Below are positions 38,983 through 49,234 of a DNA stretch of 64,000 nt, in pieces. Every line of letters begins with the position of its first letter. The stretch's first letter is position 1. The notes beneath the pieces were generated by a model that had not been told where the DNA came from, did no database searches, and saw nothing but the letters and a program-made list of their open reading frames with translations. Location: positions 1 through 64,000 of the forward strand of contig JABXII010000018.1 in NCBI GenBank assembly GCA_013373175.1, written 5' to 3'. This stretch comes from Campylobacteraceae bacterium. GTDB taxonomy: Bacteria > Campylobacterota > Campylobacteria > Campylobacterales > Arcobacteraceae. A program made the translations under genes and the position numbers.

Positions 38983-40218
38983 ATGAAACATATTCATACA
39001 ATTTTAAAACACAAAAGTAGTGAATCTATATTTATGACTCTTTTTTTAGCTTTACCATTATTTACCCTACTTCCAATGGGTATTGACCTTTTTTTGCCTG
39101 CATTAAATGATATTCAAACTTTTTTTCTAGGTGACAATAGTGTTGCTAAATTTGCTATTTCTATTTACCTTCTTTTTTGGGGAATTGGTCAGATGTTTTG
39201 GGGAAGAATAAGTGATATCATAGGACGAAGAAATGTTGCACTTATAGGACTTGTTGTTTTCTCACTTGCTTCATATTTAATATCAAAAATAACACAAGAC
39301 AATGCAACACAGTTTTTAGTATTTAGAGCTTTACAAAGTTTTGGAGGAAGTGCTTGTTTTGCTGCAATTTTTGCAATTATTAGAGATACTTTTGATGGAG
39401 TTAAATTAGGACGGGCTTACAGTTATCTAAATGGTTCCTTAGCTATTATTCCTGTATCTGCTCCACTGATTGGTGCATTTATTTTACAAACAAACTCTTG
39501 GCAATATGTATTTACTCTATTTTCTATTATTGGTTTATGTAGTATTGTTTGGACATACCTTTTTACAGCAGAAACTTTAGTAAAAAGTAAAGAAGACGAT
39601 ATCTTAGAAAAACAGTCTACTTTAGAAGCTTATAAAAGTGTAGTTACAAATAAAAGCTTTGTTTTATACCTAAGTCTTACCCTTGTTGGTTTTCTTGGTT
39701 TTATGTTCTTTTTAACTGTTGCACCATTGTATTTAATAGGACATTTAGGACTATCTAAAGTATCATTTGGTTGGATGTTTATGCTTATTGCCTTTGTTTT
39801 TATGATTGGTAGTTTTACTGTGCCTTTAATTGTAGAAAAAATAGGAATAAAAAACACAGTAAGTATTGGTATTGTGTTTTATACTCTTGGAGGAGTATTG
39901 ATTTTTGCTCTTTCATCTTTTGGAATTTGGCAAACATATGTTTTACCTATGGCTATTATTGCAGCTGGATGTACAATCTTTGTAAGTGCTTGTCCTGCTT
40001 TTGCACTAGAAGATTTTAAAGAAAATGCAGGAACAGCATCAGGTCTATTTTCAGCACTAAACTTTGGTCTTTCATCTATGGGAGCAACTTATTTAGCTTC
40101 AATTATTAGCCTTGATTCTTCTAGAGATATCTCTTATATTTATATCGTAATTGGTACTTTAGTTATACTTACTTATTTTTTGTATAGCTTTTACAAAAAT
40201 AAAAATATTGCAAAATGA
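38983..40218 (+). CDS. Bcr/CflA-type MFS drug-resistance transporter
   Basis: MGIDLFLPALNDI, GQMFWGRISDIIGRRNVALIG; start chosen at MKHIH with RBS aagga. Confidence 0.88.
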   Translation: MKHIHTILKHKSSESIFMTLFLALPLFTLLPMGIDLFLPALNDIQTFFLGDNSVAKFAISIYLLFWGIGQMFWGRISDIIGRRNVALIGLVVFSLASYLISKITQDNATQFLVFRALQSFGGSACFAAIFAIIRDTFDGVKLGRAYSYLNGSLAIIPVSAPLIGAFILQTNSWQYVFTLFSIIGLCSIVWTYLFTAETLVKSKEDDILEKQSTLEAYKSVVTNKSFVLYLSLTLVGFLGFMFFLTVAPLYLIGHLGLSKVSFGWMFMLIAFVFMIGSFTVPLIVEKIGIKNTVSIGIVFYTLGGVLIFALSSFGIWQTYVLPMAIIAAGCTIFVSACPAFALEDFKENAGTASGLFSALNFGLSSMGATYLASIISLDSSRDISYIYIVIGTLVILTYFLYSFYKNKNIAK

Positions 40219-40281
40219 AATACTTTTAACTAAGTAGAGTTTTTATTGATATACTTTCAAAATATAAAAAGAAAGGATATC

Positions 40282-40401
40282 ATGGAGACTTATACTTATT
40301 ATGTGCTAAGTTTATTAATAGGAATAAGTATTTTCACATCTTTTAAAAGAAGAAATAAAAAAAGATGGAAAGACGAAAGAAAAATAGACTTCTTAAAATA
40401 A
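40282..40401 (+). CDS. 39-aa single-TM cationic miniprotein
   Basis: METYTYYVLSLLIGISIFTSFKRRNKKRWKDERKIDFLK preceded by gaaagga RBS. Confidence 0.5.
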   Translation: METYTYYVLSLLIGISIFTSFKRRNKKRWKDERKIDFLK

Positions 40402-40456
40402 CTTTTCCTTAAAATTATCTAGCTACAATTTAAATAAAAACAAAAAGGTTTATCAA

Positions 40457-41404
40457 ATGTCAAGTCTTACAAAAATAGGTGTAATTGGAGCAGGAAATGT
40501 TGGTGCAGCTATTGTAAATGCTTTAGTACTTAGAAATGTTGGAAAAGAGATAATATTATTTAATAGAGATAAAGACAAAGCTGTGGCTGAAACTATGGAT
40601 ATAGATGACACGATTCCTTTACTTTCAGAGATGATAGTAAAAGCTACAAATGATTATAAAGACCTATCAAAATGTAGTATTATTGCCGTTACAGTTGGAG
40701 CAAGACAAAAAGAGGGAGAGACAAGATTAGAACTTCTTGATAGAAATGCAAAAATTATGAAAGATATAATTAAAAATCTTGATAAATATGCGCCTAATGC
40801 TATTTTACTAATAGTTTCTAACCCTGTTGATATACTTACAAGAGTAGCCCAAGAAGCTACAAAAAGAGATAAAAATAAAATCTTTGGTTCAGGTACAGTT
40901 TTAGATACTTCAAGATTAAGATTTCAAGTAGGGAAAGAGCTAAATGTAAATAGAAAAAATGTTCATGTTCATGTTATAGGAGAACATGGAGATAGTGAGT
41001 TTGCAGTTTGGTCAAATGCAATAATTGGTTCAATCAAATTAAAAAACTTCCCTCTACCCAAAGGAACAAAACTAGAAGAATTAAAAAAGAGTACTATGCA
41101 AATAGTGAAAAACAGAGCCTATGAAATTATCCAAAGAAAAGGATATACAAACTATGGTGTTGCTGTTGCTGTTGTAAAACTTATTCAAAGTGTGATTAGA
41201 GATGAAAAAAAGATATTCTCAGTATCAGTAAAAGCAAGTAAAGAATATAACTTAGAGAAAGGTACTGTTCTTAGTCTACCTTGTACAATAGGAAGCCAAG
41301 GGGTTGAGTTTAAATTAAATGTCTCATTAAATAAAGAAGAAAAAATCCTACTTCTAAAAGCTTCAAAAAACTTAAGTGAAGCATATAAGAAAATCAAAGC
41401 ATAA
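40457..41404 (+). CDS. Lactate/malate dehydrogenase family
   Basis: GVIGAGNVGAAIVNAL Rossmann; NPVDILT; GEHGDSEF. Confidence 0.88.
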   Translation: MSSLTKIGVIGAGNVGAAIVNALVLRNVGKEIILFNRDKDKAVAETMDIDDTIPLLSEMIVKATNDYKDLSKCSIIAVTVGARQKEGETRLELLDRNAKIMKDIIKNLDKYAPNAILLIVSNPVDILTRVAQEATKRDKNKIFGSGTVLDTSRLRFQVGKELNVNRKNVHVHVIGEHGDSEFAVWSNAIIGSIKLKNFPLPKGTKLEELKKSTMQIVKNRAYEIIQRKGYTNYGVAVAVVKLIQSVIRDEKKIFSVSVKASKEYNLEKGTVLSLPCTIGSQGVEFKLNVSLNKEEKILLLKASKNLSEAYKKIKA

Positions 41405-41420
41405 GCCTAAAAGGCTTATG
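41400..41420. terminator. Bidirectional hairpin
   Basis: CATAAGCC-TAAAA-GGCTTATG between convergent genes. Confidence 0.7.
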
Positions 41421-41733
41421 TCATATAGTTCCTAAAAAGTGCTACAAATAAAATTGAAGCACACATAGAAATAAGAACATTGTTTGTTTTATACATAATC
41501 AAAACTATAAGTAAACTTGCAATTATTCCAGCTACACCTTCTTTTAGAATACTTGGAAACACCAAAGCTAAAAGTAAAGTAGAAGGAAGATAGTCTAAAA
41601 ATAGTTCTATATTTTTATTTTTTGATAACTTACTTGAAAGTAGTATTCCAGAAACCCTTAAACTATAAGTTCCTAAAGCAACTAAAAATATTATAGCCAA
41701 AGCACTAAGTGTAAAACTATCCATATCTTTCAT
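41416..41733 (-). CDS. azlD: AzlD branched-chain amino-acid exporter small subunit
   Basis: AzlD-like membrane protein adjacent to azlC. Confidence 0.85.
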   Translation of the reverse strand: MKDMDSFTLSALAIIFLVALGTYSLRVSGILLSSKLSKNKNIELFLDYLPSTLLLALVFPSILKEGVAGIIASLLIVLIMYKTNNVLISMCASILFVALFRNYMT

Positions 41734-42415
41734 CCTTTGAAAAAACTACAGCTGAAAAAGCTCCTAAAATAGCTGCTAAAACGATATATATCTTTCCATC
41801 AATTAACTGTTCAAAAGCAAAGGCACTAACAATAGTTATAAGCCAAGGAATAATATTTTCTTTGCCTTTATACATACTAATTGCAAGGGCTAAAAAAATT
41901 GCAATAAATGCAAAGTCTAAACCATATTTTTCTGGACTTTGAATAAAATCCCCTAAAAAGTATCCAAGTGATGTGCCAGCAAACCAAATAGAAAAAATAC
42001 AAACTCCACCACCTAATAAAAACATAGGTGTTATTTTCTCTTGTTTTAATCTCTGCATTGTAATAGCCCAACACTCATCAGTAACAAAATGCATATATTT
42101 AAATTTTTGAGTTTTACTTGTGCCTACAAAAAGAGTATTTAATGAAGCAGTAACTAAAAAATATCTAAGGTTTACAAGTAAAGCTGCAATTGTCACACCT
42201 ATAATATCTAATGTTGTATTCCACATATCTACAATTACAAATTGAGAAGAACCAGCAAAAATAAAAATATTCATCAAAGCTAATTGATAAAACTCAATAT
42301 TTTTTTGAACACAAAGTACACCTAAAACTGCACCATAAGCAAAAACGCTAACTCCAATTGGAAGATTAGCTATAAATCCATTTCTAAAATTTTTATCCAT
42401 AAGAAATAGTATCAA
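41717..42415 (-). CDS. azlC: AzlC family permease
   Basis: AzlC-like; FAGSSQFVIVDM. Confidence 0.9.
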   Translation of the reverse strand: MILFLMDKNFRNGFIANLPIGVSVFAYGAVLGVLCVQKNIEFYQLALMNIFIFAGSSQFVIVDMWNTTLDIIGVTIAALLVNLRYFLVTASLNTLFVGTSKTQKFKYMHFVTDECWAITMQRLKQEKITPMFLLGGGVCIFSIWFAGTSLGYFLGDFIQSPEKYGLDFAFIAIFLALAISMYKGKENIIPWLITIVSAFAFEQLIDGKIYIVLAAILGAFSAVVFSKDERYG

Positions 42416-42445
42416 AGAAAAAAAATATTGTCTTGTACAATATTG

Positions 42446-43276
42446 CTAATTGAAAAACTTTTTATATTCTCCTGGAGTTAAACCCATAATAGCTTTAAAT
42501 CTTCTAGTTAAATGGCTTTGGTCATTAAAGCCACAAATATATGCAGTGTTGGTAAGGGTTTCACCTTTTTGAAGTAACTCTTTCGCTTTTTCTATTCTTT
42601 TTAACATTAGATAGTTGTGAGGAGAAAGAAATGTTTTGTCTTTGAAAGTTCTTAGAAAATGATATTTAGATATATCTAAAGCATTTGAGATATCATCTAA
42701 GTTTAAATCTAAATGATAATTATCACTCATAAACTCTTTTGCTCTTTTTATCATTGATTGATGATTTGAGATATTTTTATCAATTGTATATTTTACATTT
42801 TTTGAAACTAAACTTTTCACAGAATCTAAAAGTTCACATTCAAAATCTAAATTAGAAAGATATTGATTTTCACTAAAATTTAATATTTTTAAAAACCTAC
42901 TTGAAAGTTCTTTATCAAAATAAGCTGCATCTTTAAAATACAATTCGCTTGTGTGAAAGTTTTCATTTACAAGCTCTTTAAATAGAGTTGGTTTTAAATA
43001 GATTGAATAAAGAGTATAATCTTTATGGTAAAAAGTTTGGCAAGCATGAGTTTCATCAGGATTTACACTAACAATTGTAGAACAATCCAAACTCTTTTTT
43101 TCACCATCTACAAAGGCATCCATATGTCCATTTTGTATTAATCCAATAGTATAGTCTTCATGAACATGCTTATCAAAACCATAGTTTAAAAAATAAGCTT
43201 TATGAAAAGTAATGTCATCACTAAATTTTGGTTTCCAAATTTTAGTTTGAAAAGCAGTATCTTGATTTTTTTCCAT
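42446..43276 (-). CDS. AraC-family regulator with cupin N-terminus
   Basis: Two HTHs; AYICGFNDQSHLTRRFKAIMGLTPGEYKK. Confidence 0.92.
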   Translation of the reverse strand: MEKNQDTAFQTKIWKPKFSDDITFHKAYFLNYGFDKHVHEDYTIGLIQNGHMDAFVDGEKKSLDCSTIVSVNPDETHACQTFYHKDYTLYSIYLKPTLFKELVNENFHTSELYFKDAAYFDKELSSRFLKILNFSENQYLSNLDFECELLDSVKSLVSKNVKYTIDKNISNHQSMIKRAKEFMSDNYHLDLNLDDISNALDISKYHFLRTFKDKTFLSPHNYLMLKRIEKAKELLQKGETLTNTAYICGFNDQSHLTRRFKAIMGLTPGEYKKFFN

Positions 43277-43360
43277 ATGAAAGTATATAATATTTTTGAA
43301 AAATTTTATTGTACTAAATTGCTATTAGGGAAATTATTCCCTAATATTTATAAAAAGACT

Positions 43361-43711
43361 CTATTTTGGTAGTAAGTCTTTACTTAAGTTTGGTCGTCTA
43401 GAAGATTCACTTGGAGCATAGTTTTTCTCTAGATAATCTAAGATAATTTTTTCAGTTTTTGGATCAAATTCCCATAAACCTTGTGTTTCTTGCATCCATC
43501 TAATCATATCAAGCCAAGTTTGTCTATTACCCCTTTGCAAAGTAATAAACTTAGCACTATGACATACTGTACAGTTCGTTTTTACTACTTCCATCCCAGA
43601 ATCAACAATAAGTCCTGTTTCTTTGTCATATTGCTTTTCATCTGCAAAAGAAAAAGATGAAAGAAGTGCAAGTAGCCCAAAGGCTACAAAAGTTTTTTTC
43701 ATTAGTTTCAT
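43361..43711 (-). CDS. Monohaem cytochrome c subunit (SorB-like)
   Basis: Signal peptide; CTVCH; adjacent to molybdopterin oxidoreductase. Confidence 0.8.
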   Translation of the reverse strand: MKLMKKTFVAFGLLALLSSFSFADEKQYDKETGLIVDSGMEVVKTNCTVCHSAKFITLQRGNRQTWLDMIRWMQETQGLWEFDPKTEKIILDYLEKNYAPSESSRRPNLSKDLLPK

Positions 43712-43722
43712 AGTAAAACTCC

Positions 43723-45039
43723 TTACACTACTAATACAGCTATTCTATGGCAAGCATTATTTAAATAACCTCTTGGATTCCATCCAGGTAAAATCATTGG
43801 TTGTTTAACACCATTTGAGTCCATAGCTCTTGCCCATACTTCATAGTATCCTTTTTTAGGGAATTTCACAGATGATTCCCATGTTTGCCAAGCAAGTCTA
43901 TTTACAGGCTTATCTAATTTTTTAACTTTTTTCCATGTAGCACCAAAGTCAATTGATACTTCCATTTGTGTTACTTCTAAATCACCTGCCCAAGCTTTTC
44001 CATTGAATTTAAATTTCTTATCTATTTCATGTCTTACACCTGATTTAGGGAAAGTAATTAAAGACTTAACTGGCATAGATTCAATGATTTCCATATTTTC
44101 ATCAGGTACTTCAGTTCCTGGTGCAACTGGATTTTTAGGTACTCTGTAAGATTGACCTTGCATTTTCTTACCATCATGAACTCTATCTCTAATAACTACT
44201 TTTTTTACCCATTTTCCAGACGTTGAAGCAGGCCAACCACCAAAGACTAATCTTAATGGATATCCATTATATAAAGGAATATCTCCTCCTTCATAAGCCC
44301 ATGCGATTAAAGATTGGTCTTCTAAGGCTTTGCTCATTGGAACACCTCTAGAAATAGAATCTTTACTTGGGTCACCACTTAAATGAGTATCTCGTCCATA
44401 GTATCCAATATAAACAGCATCTTTTTTGATACCACAATACTCAAGAACATCTCTTAATCTAACTCCTGTCCATCTTCCACACCCAACAGCACCAGTAGTC
44501 CATTGGTTCCCTTTTGCAGGAGGATTGTACTCTTTTCTACCATTTCCACCACACTCTAATTGTAAAGCATAAGTATAGTGTTTAAACTTTTCTTTTAACT
44601 CTTTTAAAGTGAAAGTCATAGGTTTTTCACAACTTTCCCCAGCAATTTCTAAAGTCCATTCATCTGGATTTTCTGTTTTCTTTGGAGGAACTCCATTGTT
44701 TCTAATAAAGAAATGTTTTCCAGGAGTGAACTCATCATTTAATAAATGAGGAGGTGTCTCTGCATTTACAGGTCTATCATTTAAATATACTAGACCATCT
44801 TTCCCTTCTATTTTAAAAGGTTCAGTAGAATCAGCTAATGCAGCAGGAATAAGTCCTGATGGCATTTTTGATGCAAATGGAATATTTGAACCAACCATTG
44901 CAGCCATTGCTATCATAGAAGATTTTTTTAAGAACCCTCTTCTATTTTCATCACTTTCTCTACCAAATATATCTAAATCACTTTTTACTGGATCATTATA
45001 ATAAGCTTCATGAAGCCCTATTTCTTTTTTTTCTTTCAT
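43723..45039 (-). CDS. Sulfite oxidase/SorA-like molybdopterin oxidoreductase (Tat-type signal)
   Basis: RRGFLKKS; LQLECGGNGRKEY; moco-binding and dimerisation domains. Confidence 0.88.
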   Translation of the reverse strand: MKEKKEIGLHEAYYNDPVKSDLDIFGRESDENRRGFLKKSSMIAMAAMVGSNIPFASKMPSGLIPAALADSTEPFKIEGKDGLVYLNDRPVNAETPPHLLNDEFTPGKHFFIRNNGVPPKKTENPDEWTLEIAGESCEKPMTFTLKELKEKFKHYTYALQLECGGNGRKEYNPPAKGNQWTTGAVGCGRWTGVRLRDVLEYCGIKKDAVYIGYYGRDTHLSGDPSKDSISRGVPMSKALEDQSLIAWAYEGGDIPLYNGYPLRLVFGGWPASTSGKWVKKVVIRDRVHDGKKMQGQSYRVPKNPVAPGTEVPDENMEIIESMPVKSLITFPKSGVRHEIDKKFKFNGKAWAGDLEVTQMEVSIDFGATWKKVKKLDKPVNRLAWQTWESSVKFPKKGYYEVWARAMDSNGVKQPMILPGWNPRGYLNNACHRIAVLVV

Positions 45040-45107
45040 GGTGTATCCTTTTTAGTGCATTTATATATAAGAATCTTATTTTAAGATTGTTGAGATTCTA
45101 TTAAGAT

Positions 45108-45129
45108 ATTGTCAAGAAATTGTCAAGAA
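45108..45129. repeat. Tandem 11-bp direct repeat, putative response-regulator site
   Basis: ATTGTCAAGAA x2, flanked by TTAAGAT/ATCTTAA. Confidence 0.6.
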
Positions 45130-45203
45130 AATCTTAATATTTAGTTAATGTTACAATTGTATAATCATGTAAACTACCACAGTTAAATAAAATTGAGAAC
45201 TAA

Positions 45204-45890
45204 ATGAAAAAAAATATATTAATAATAGAAGATGAAGAGCCAATTGTAAACTTAATAAAAAATAGGCTTGATTCAGAAATTTATGATGTTGATATTGCAT
45301 TAGATGGACAAAGTGCTTTACAACAAGTAGAAAAAAAAGAGTATGACCTTGTAACCTTAGATATTATGTTACCCCAAATAGATGGCTTTACCCTTTGTGA
45401 TTCAATAAGAAAGCACTCTAAAAAAACACTAATAATTATGATAAGTGCTTTAGATACTGAAGAGTTTAAAACAAAAGGTTATGACTATGGAATTGATGAT
45501 TATATTGCAAAACCTTTTTCTGCAAAAGAGTTATCTCTTAAAATAAAATCTCTTTTGAAAAGAAGAGATGAATTAACAATGACAAAAGAAGAAGAGAAAA
45601 CAAGTATTTTATTTATAAATGATGAAGCTAAAGAAGTTTTTATCAATAAGCATATAGTTGACTTTACGCCTAGTGAATACTTTATATTATCTGTTTTTAC
45701 AAGCAATAAAAATAGAGTATATTCAAGACAAGAATTAGCACAATTAATTTATGATAACTATTTAGGTGAAATTGATGAGAGAGGAATAGATAGTCATATT
45801 TGTAATATAAGAAAAAAAATCTCATTTCACCATGACAAAAATATCATAAAAACAATAAGAGGTGTAGGATATAAAATAGATGAAAATTAA
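45204..45890 (+). CDS. OmpR/PhoB-family response regulator
   Basis: Receiver LDIMLPQIDG; winged helix IRKKISFHHDKNIIKTIRGVGYKI. Confidence 0.93.
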   Translation: MKKNILIIEDEEPIVNLIKNRLDSEIYDVDIALDGQSALQQVEKKEYDLVTLDIMLPQIDGFTLCDSIRKHSKKTLIIMISALDTEEFKTKGYDYGIDDYIAKPFSAKELSLKIKSLLKRRDELTMTKEEEKTSILFINDEAKEVFINKHIVDFTPSEYFILSVFTSNKNRVYSRQELAQLIYDNYLGEIDERGIDSHICNIRKKISFHHDKNIIKTIRGVGYKIDEN

Positions 45891-46911
45891 AACATTTATT
45901 GTAACACTAGCTACTGTTGCAGGTTTAATTGTTTCAACTTTTACTGCTGTTATGACCTTTGTAATTATTGGTGAGCCTATTCATAGTGAGATGTTTATAA
46001 AGATTTCTCTTACGATATTATCTGTTTTACCAATAATTGCTTTTCTTAGTTTGTTTTCTGGAACTTATCTTTCTAGAAACTCTATATTTATTCAAAAACG
46101 ATTAGCAAAAATCAAAAATCAAAAATTTACTCAAAGTAGTGATAAGTTTTTAATAGAAGAAGTAAATGAAATAAATAAAGATATAAACTATTTATCAAAT
46201 CAACTTGAAACATTAATTGGAGACTTAAAGCAAAAGAATCATAACCTTTCAAATCTTCTTATTTCTATGTCCCATGATATAAAAACTCCAATGACGATAA
46301 TAAATGGTTATATAGAAGAGATAGAAGATGGTTTAGTTTCAAAGAAACAACTGCCTGAAACACTTGATTATATGAAAAAAGAGATTAACTTTTTAAATGA
46401 ACTGACTATAGATATGTTGGAGTTTATTTCATCAATGGAAAGACATAAAGCAAAAGAGCAAATCATCTTATACTATTTCATTGAGAATGAAGTTTTTCCA
46501 CATTTACCAAAAAATGAAAATATACAATTAATAAATAAAATAGACAAAGATTTAGTAATAAAATTTAATAAAATTGATTTAAAAAAGATTTGTATAAATA
46601 TCATTTGCAATGCAATAAAACACATTGAAAAAGGATATGTAAAAGTATCTAGCAAAGATGAAAATATCTACTTTGAAAATAATGGTAGTAAAATTGAAAA
46701 AGAGTATAGTAAAAAGATATTCGAGCCATTTTTTACAACTTCTAAAAGCAAAAATAGAAAGAACAGAAAATATAGGAAAAATGGTTTTGGCTTAGGCTTA
46801 TCAGTTGTAAGTAATTTATCTGCAAATAACTCTTATAAATGTATTTTAAAATCAAGTGATGAAGAAAAAACTATTTTTAGTCTTGAAAAAGATGAAGTAG
46901 CAATCAAATAG
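45880..46911 (+). CDS. Sensor histidine kinase
   Basis: SMSHDIKTPMTIINGYIEEIEDG H-box; GFGLGLSVV G-box. Confidence 0.92.
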   Translation: MKIKTFIVTLATVAGLIVSTFTAVMTFVIIGEPIHSEMFIKISLTILSVLPIIAFLSLFSGTYLSRNSIFIQKRLAKIKNQKFTQSSDKFLIEEVNEINKDINYLSNQLETLIGDLKQKNHNLSNLLISMSHDIKTPMTIINGYIEEIEDGLVSKKQLPETLDYMKKEINFLNELTIDMLEFISSMERHKAKEQIILYYFIENEVFPHLPKNENIQLINKIDKDLVIKFNKIDLKKICINIICNAIKHIEKGYVKVSSKDENIYFENNGSKIEKEYSKKIFEPFFTTSKSKNRKNRKYRKNGFGLGLSVVSNLSANNSYKCILKSSDEEKTIFSLEKDEVAIK

Positions 46912-46932
46912 AAAGTAAACTACTTTCTATTT
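46906..46932. terminator. Bidirectional hairpin spanning the convergent stop region
   Basis: AAATAGAAAGTA-AAC-TACTTTCTATTT. Confidence 0.75.
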
Positions 46933-48483
46933 TGGTAAATAAATTTCAAACCTTGCACCATGTTTTGTATCTCTAACTCTAAGTTTTCCATTCATATTTT
47001 TTTCAACAATAATCTTTGACATATAAAGTCCAATACCTGTTCCGTCACTATCTTTTTTTGTAGTAAAATATGGTTCAAAGACTTTACTTTTTGGTTCTAC
47101 TTTAATTCCCCCACCATTATCTTCTATAAGTAAGATAACATTGTTTTCACTCTCTTTTGCGTAGATTTTTATCCAAGGTTCTTCTATCTTATTTTGAATA
47201 AGAACATCTTTTGCATTTGTAATGATATTTAAAATTACTTGCTGAAACTCATTTGCATATGTATTTAACTTAATTTTATCAGGAATATCCATATCTACTA
47301 AGATACTATTATTTGATAAAGCACTTGAGATAATAGTCATAATAGAATCCATTGAAGTTCTTAAATAAAACTCTTCTTTAGACTTTTTAGGCATAAAGAA
47401 GTTTCTAAAATCATCAATCGTATGAGACATAAACTCTAAAACAGCTTCTGCTTCTCTTACTTTTTTATCCATTACTTTTTCATCAAGTCTTTCCATATAA
47501 TACTTAAACTTGATATTCATAAAGATAGAAGATAGTTCTGATAAAGGTTGTCTCCATTGATGTGCAATATTAGAAATCATCTCTCCTAAGGCTATAAACT
47601 TTGACTTTTGAACAAGAAGTTGTTCATGTTCCCTATTTTTCTCAATCTCGTCTTCAACTCTTTTTTCAAGATTTTCATTTAGTTCATTTAGTTCGTCTGT
47701 TTTTGCTTTTACTCTTCTTTGGTAAGACTTTAGTACATCATCGATTTTTTGAGAAACTAAGATTGAAATTACAATAGCTATTGATAAAAATAGTGTAAAT
47801 AATAAGATATTTTGGAATATCTGATTTTGAATACTTTTTTGAAGTTGCTCTCTATTTCTTGAAATCTCTTCTTCAATATCATCAGTATAAATTCCAACTG
47901 CAATAACCCACTTCCATCTAGGGAAATATTTAAAATATGAAAGCTTTTGATTTGAGGTATCACTATTTACTTTTTTATAGGCATACTCTGTATAAGATTC
48001 ACCTTTTAATCTTATGTCTTCCATAAACTCTTGCCGAAACTTCTTACCGTTTGCATCTTTATAGTTTGTGGAAATTACATGACTTAATAAATCAGGTCTA
48101 TTTGGATTTACAAGTAGTTTTGCAAAATCATCTCCACCATTTATATTTAAAATCTCATATACAAAAATATAGTTACTCTTATCTTCATCAAAAGAGATAT
48201 TATTTAAAAGCCTTACTGTATCTTTTTTTAACTCTTCTTCATTCTCTTCATCACTTTTTGTTGCATTATATTTTATAACATCAATAATAGTATCAATCTC
48301 TTTTTTTAACATGATTTTTTGATTTTTATAGTAGTCATGAATATATTTATCCATTTGTCTATCAAAATCTTCATATGTCTTTTTTACATAAAAGTATGAA
48401 ATCATAAGAATCATTGTTGTCATGATGATTATGAATACATAAATTATGATTTTTGAAATATTTTTTTCTGTTATTAACTGCAA
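46927..48483 (-). CDS. Cache-domain sensor histidine kinase
   Basis: FRQEFMEDIRLKGESYTEYAYKK...WKWVIAVGIYTDDI; IAHQWRQPLSELSSI; GTGIGLYMSK. Confidence 0.92.
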   Translation of the reverse strand: MQLITEKNISKIIIYVFIIIMTTMILMISYFYVKKTYEDFDRQMDKYIHDYYKNQKIMLKKEIDTIIDVIKYNATKSDEENEEELKKDTVRLLNNISFDEDKSNYIFVYEILNINGGDDFAKLLVNPNRPDLLSHVISTNYKDANGKKFRQEFMEDIRLKGESYTEYAYKKVNSDTSNQKLSYFKYFPRWKWVIAVGIYTDDIEEEISRNREQLQKSIQNQIFQNILLFTLFLSIAIVISILVSQKIDDVLKSYQRRVKAKTDELNELNENLEKRVEDEIEKNREHEQLLVQKSKFIALGEMISNIAHQWRQPLSELSSIFMNIKFKYYMERLDEKVMDKKVREAEAVLEFMSHTIDDFRNFFMPKKSKEEFYLRTSMDSIMTIISSALSNNSILVDMDIPDKIKLNTYANEFQQVILNIITNAKDVLIQNKIEEPWIKIYAKESENNVILLIEDNGGGIKVEPKSKVFEPYFTTKKDSDGTGIGLYMSKIIVEKNMNGKLRVRDTKHGARFEIYLPK

Positions 48484-48545
48484 ATTCTAAACCCTAATGC
48501 TATTTTGGATATGATACCATACTTTTAATAATAGGGGTTTTTTGT

Positions 48546-49226
48546 ATGGACAAATCATTAATTTCAAACTTGAAAAACTTCACTATTTTATATATTGAAG
48601 ATGAAGAAGGTATTAGAAAGAACATTACTGAGGTATTAAAGGACTTATTTAAAGAAACCTACGTAGCTAAAAATGCAAAAGAAGGCTACAAATTATATGA
48701 ACAAAATAAACCTGACCTAATCATTACTGATATTAAAATGCCAAATGAAACAGGAATTGAATTAATAAAAAGAATCAGAAAAATTGACAGTAAAGTAAGA
48801 GTTATTATAACTTCAGCACATACAGATTTAGAGTATATGCTTGAAGCTACTGAACTGCATCTTGTAAAATATATTATCAAACCACTGACAGAGGTAAAAC
48901 TTATTGAAGCTTTGGAAGCTTTTGTAAAAAGTTTTGATAGTGCTAGAGTTTATAACCTTTTAGAAGGTTGGTTATTTGATGAAAGTAAATCAATTATTCA
49001 ATCACCAGAGGAAGAGTTTAAACTAACAAAAAAAGAGAATCAGTTCCTAAAACTTTTAATTCAAAAAAATAGAATTATTACCTATGAAGAGATGGAAAAT
49101 ATTATTTGGAATGAAGATATTATGACTCCAAATGCTATGAGACTATTTATCAAAAACTTCAGAAAAAAACTTCCAATAGATGCACTTAAAAATGTGCAAG
49201 GAACAGGATACAGACTAGTATTATAA
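48546..49226 (+). CDS. Response regulator (receiver plus winged helix)
   Basis: LIITDIKMPNETGIELIKRIR; C-terminal VQGTGYRLVL. Confidence 0.92.
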   Translation: MDKSLISNLKNFTILYIEDEEGIRKNITEVLKDLFKETYVAKNAKEGYKLYEQNKPDLIITDIKMPNETGIELIKRIRKIDSKVRVIITSAHTDLEYMLEATELHLVKYIIKPLTEVKLIEALEAFVKSFDSARVYNLLEGWLFDESKSIIQSPEEEFKLTKKENQFLKLLIQKNRIITYEEMENIIWNEDIMTPNAMRLFIKNFRKKLPIDALKNVQGTGYRLVL

Positions 49227-49234
49227 ACTAGTCT
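49212..49234. terminator. Bidirectional hairpin
   Basis: AGACTAGT-N7-ACTAGTCT at convergent gene ends. Confidence 0.65.

Noticed and set aside
46906-46932. 12-bp stem inverted repeat as a novel element
   Set aside because: Best explained as a bidirectional terminator between convergent genes, as at 9832, 41400, 49212 and 63837.
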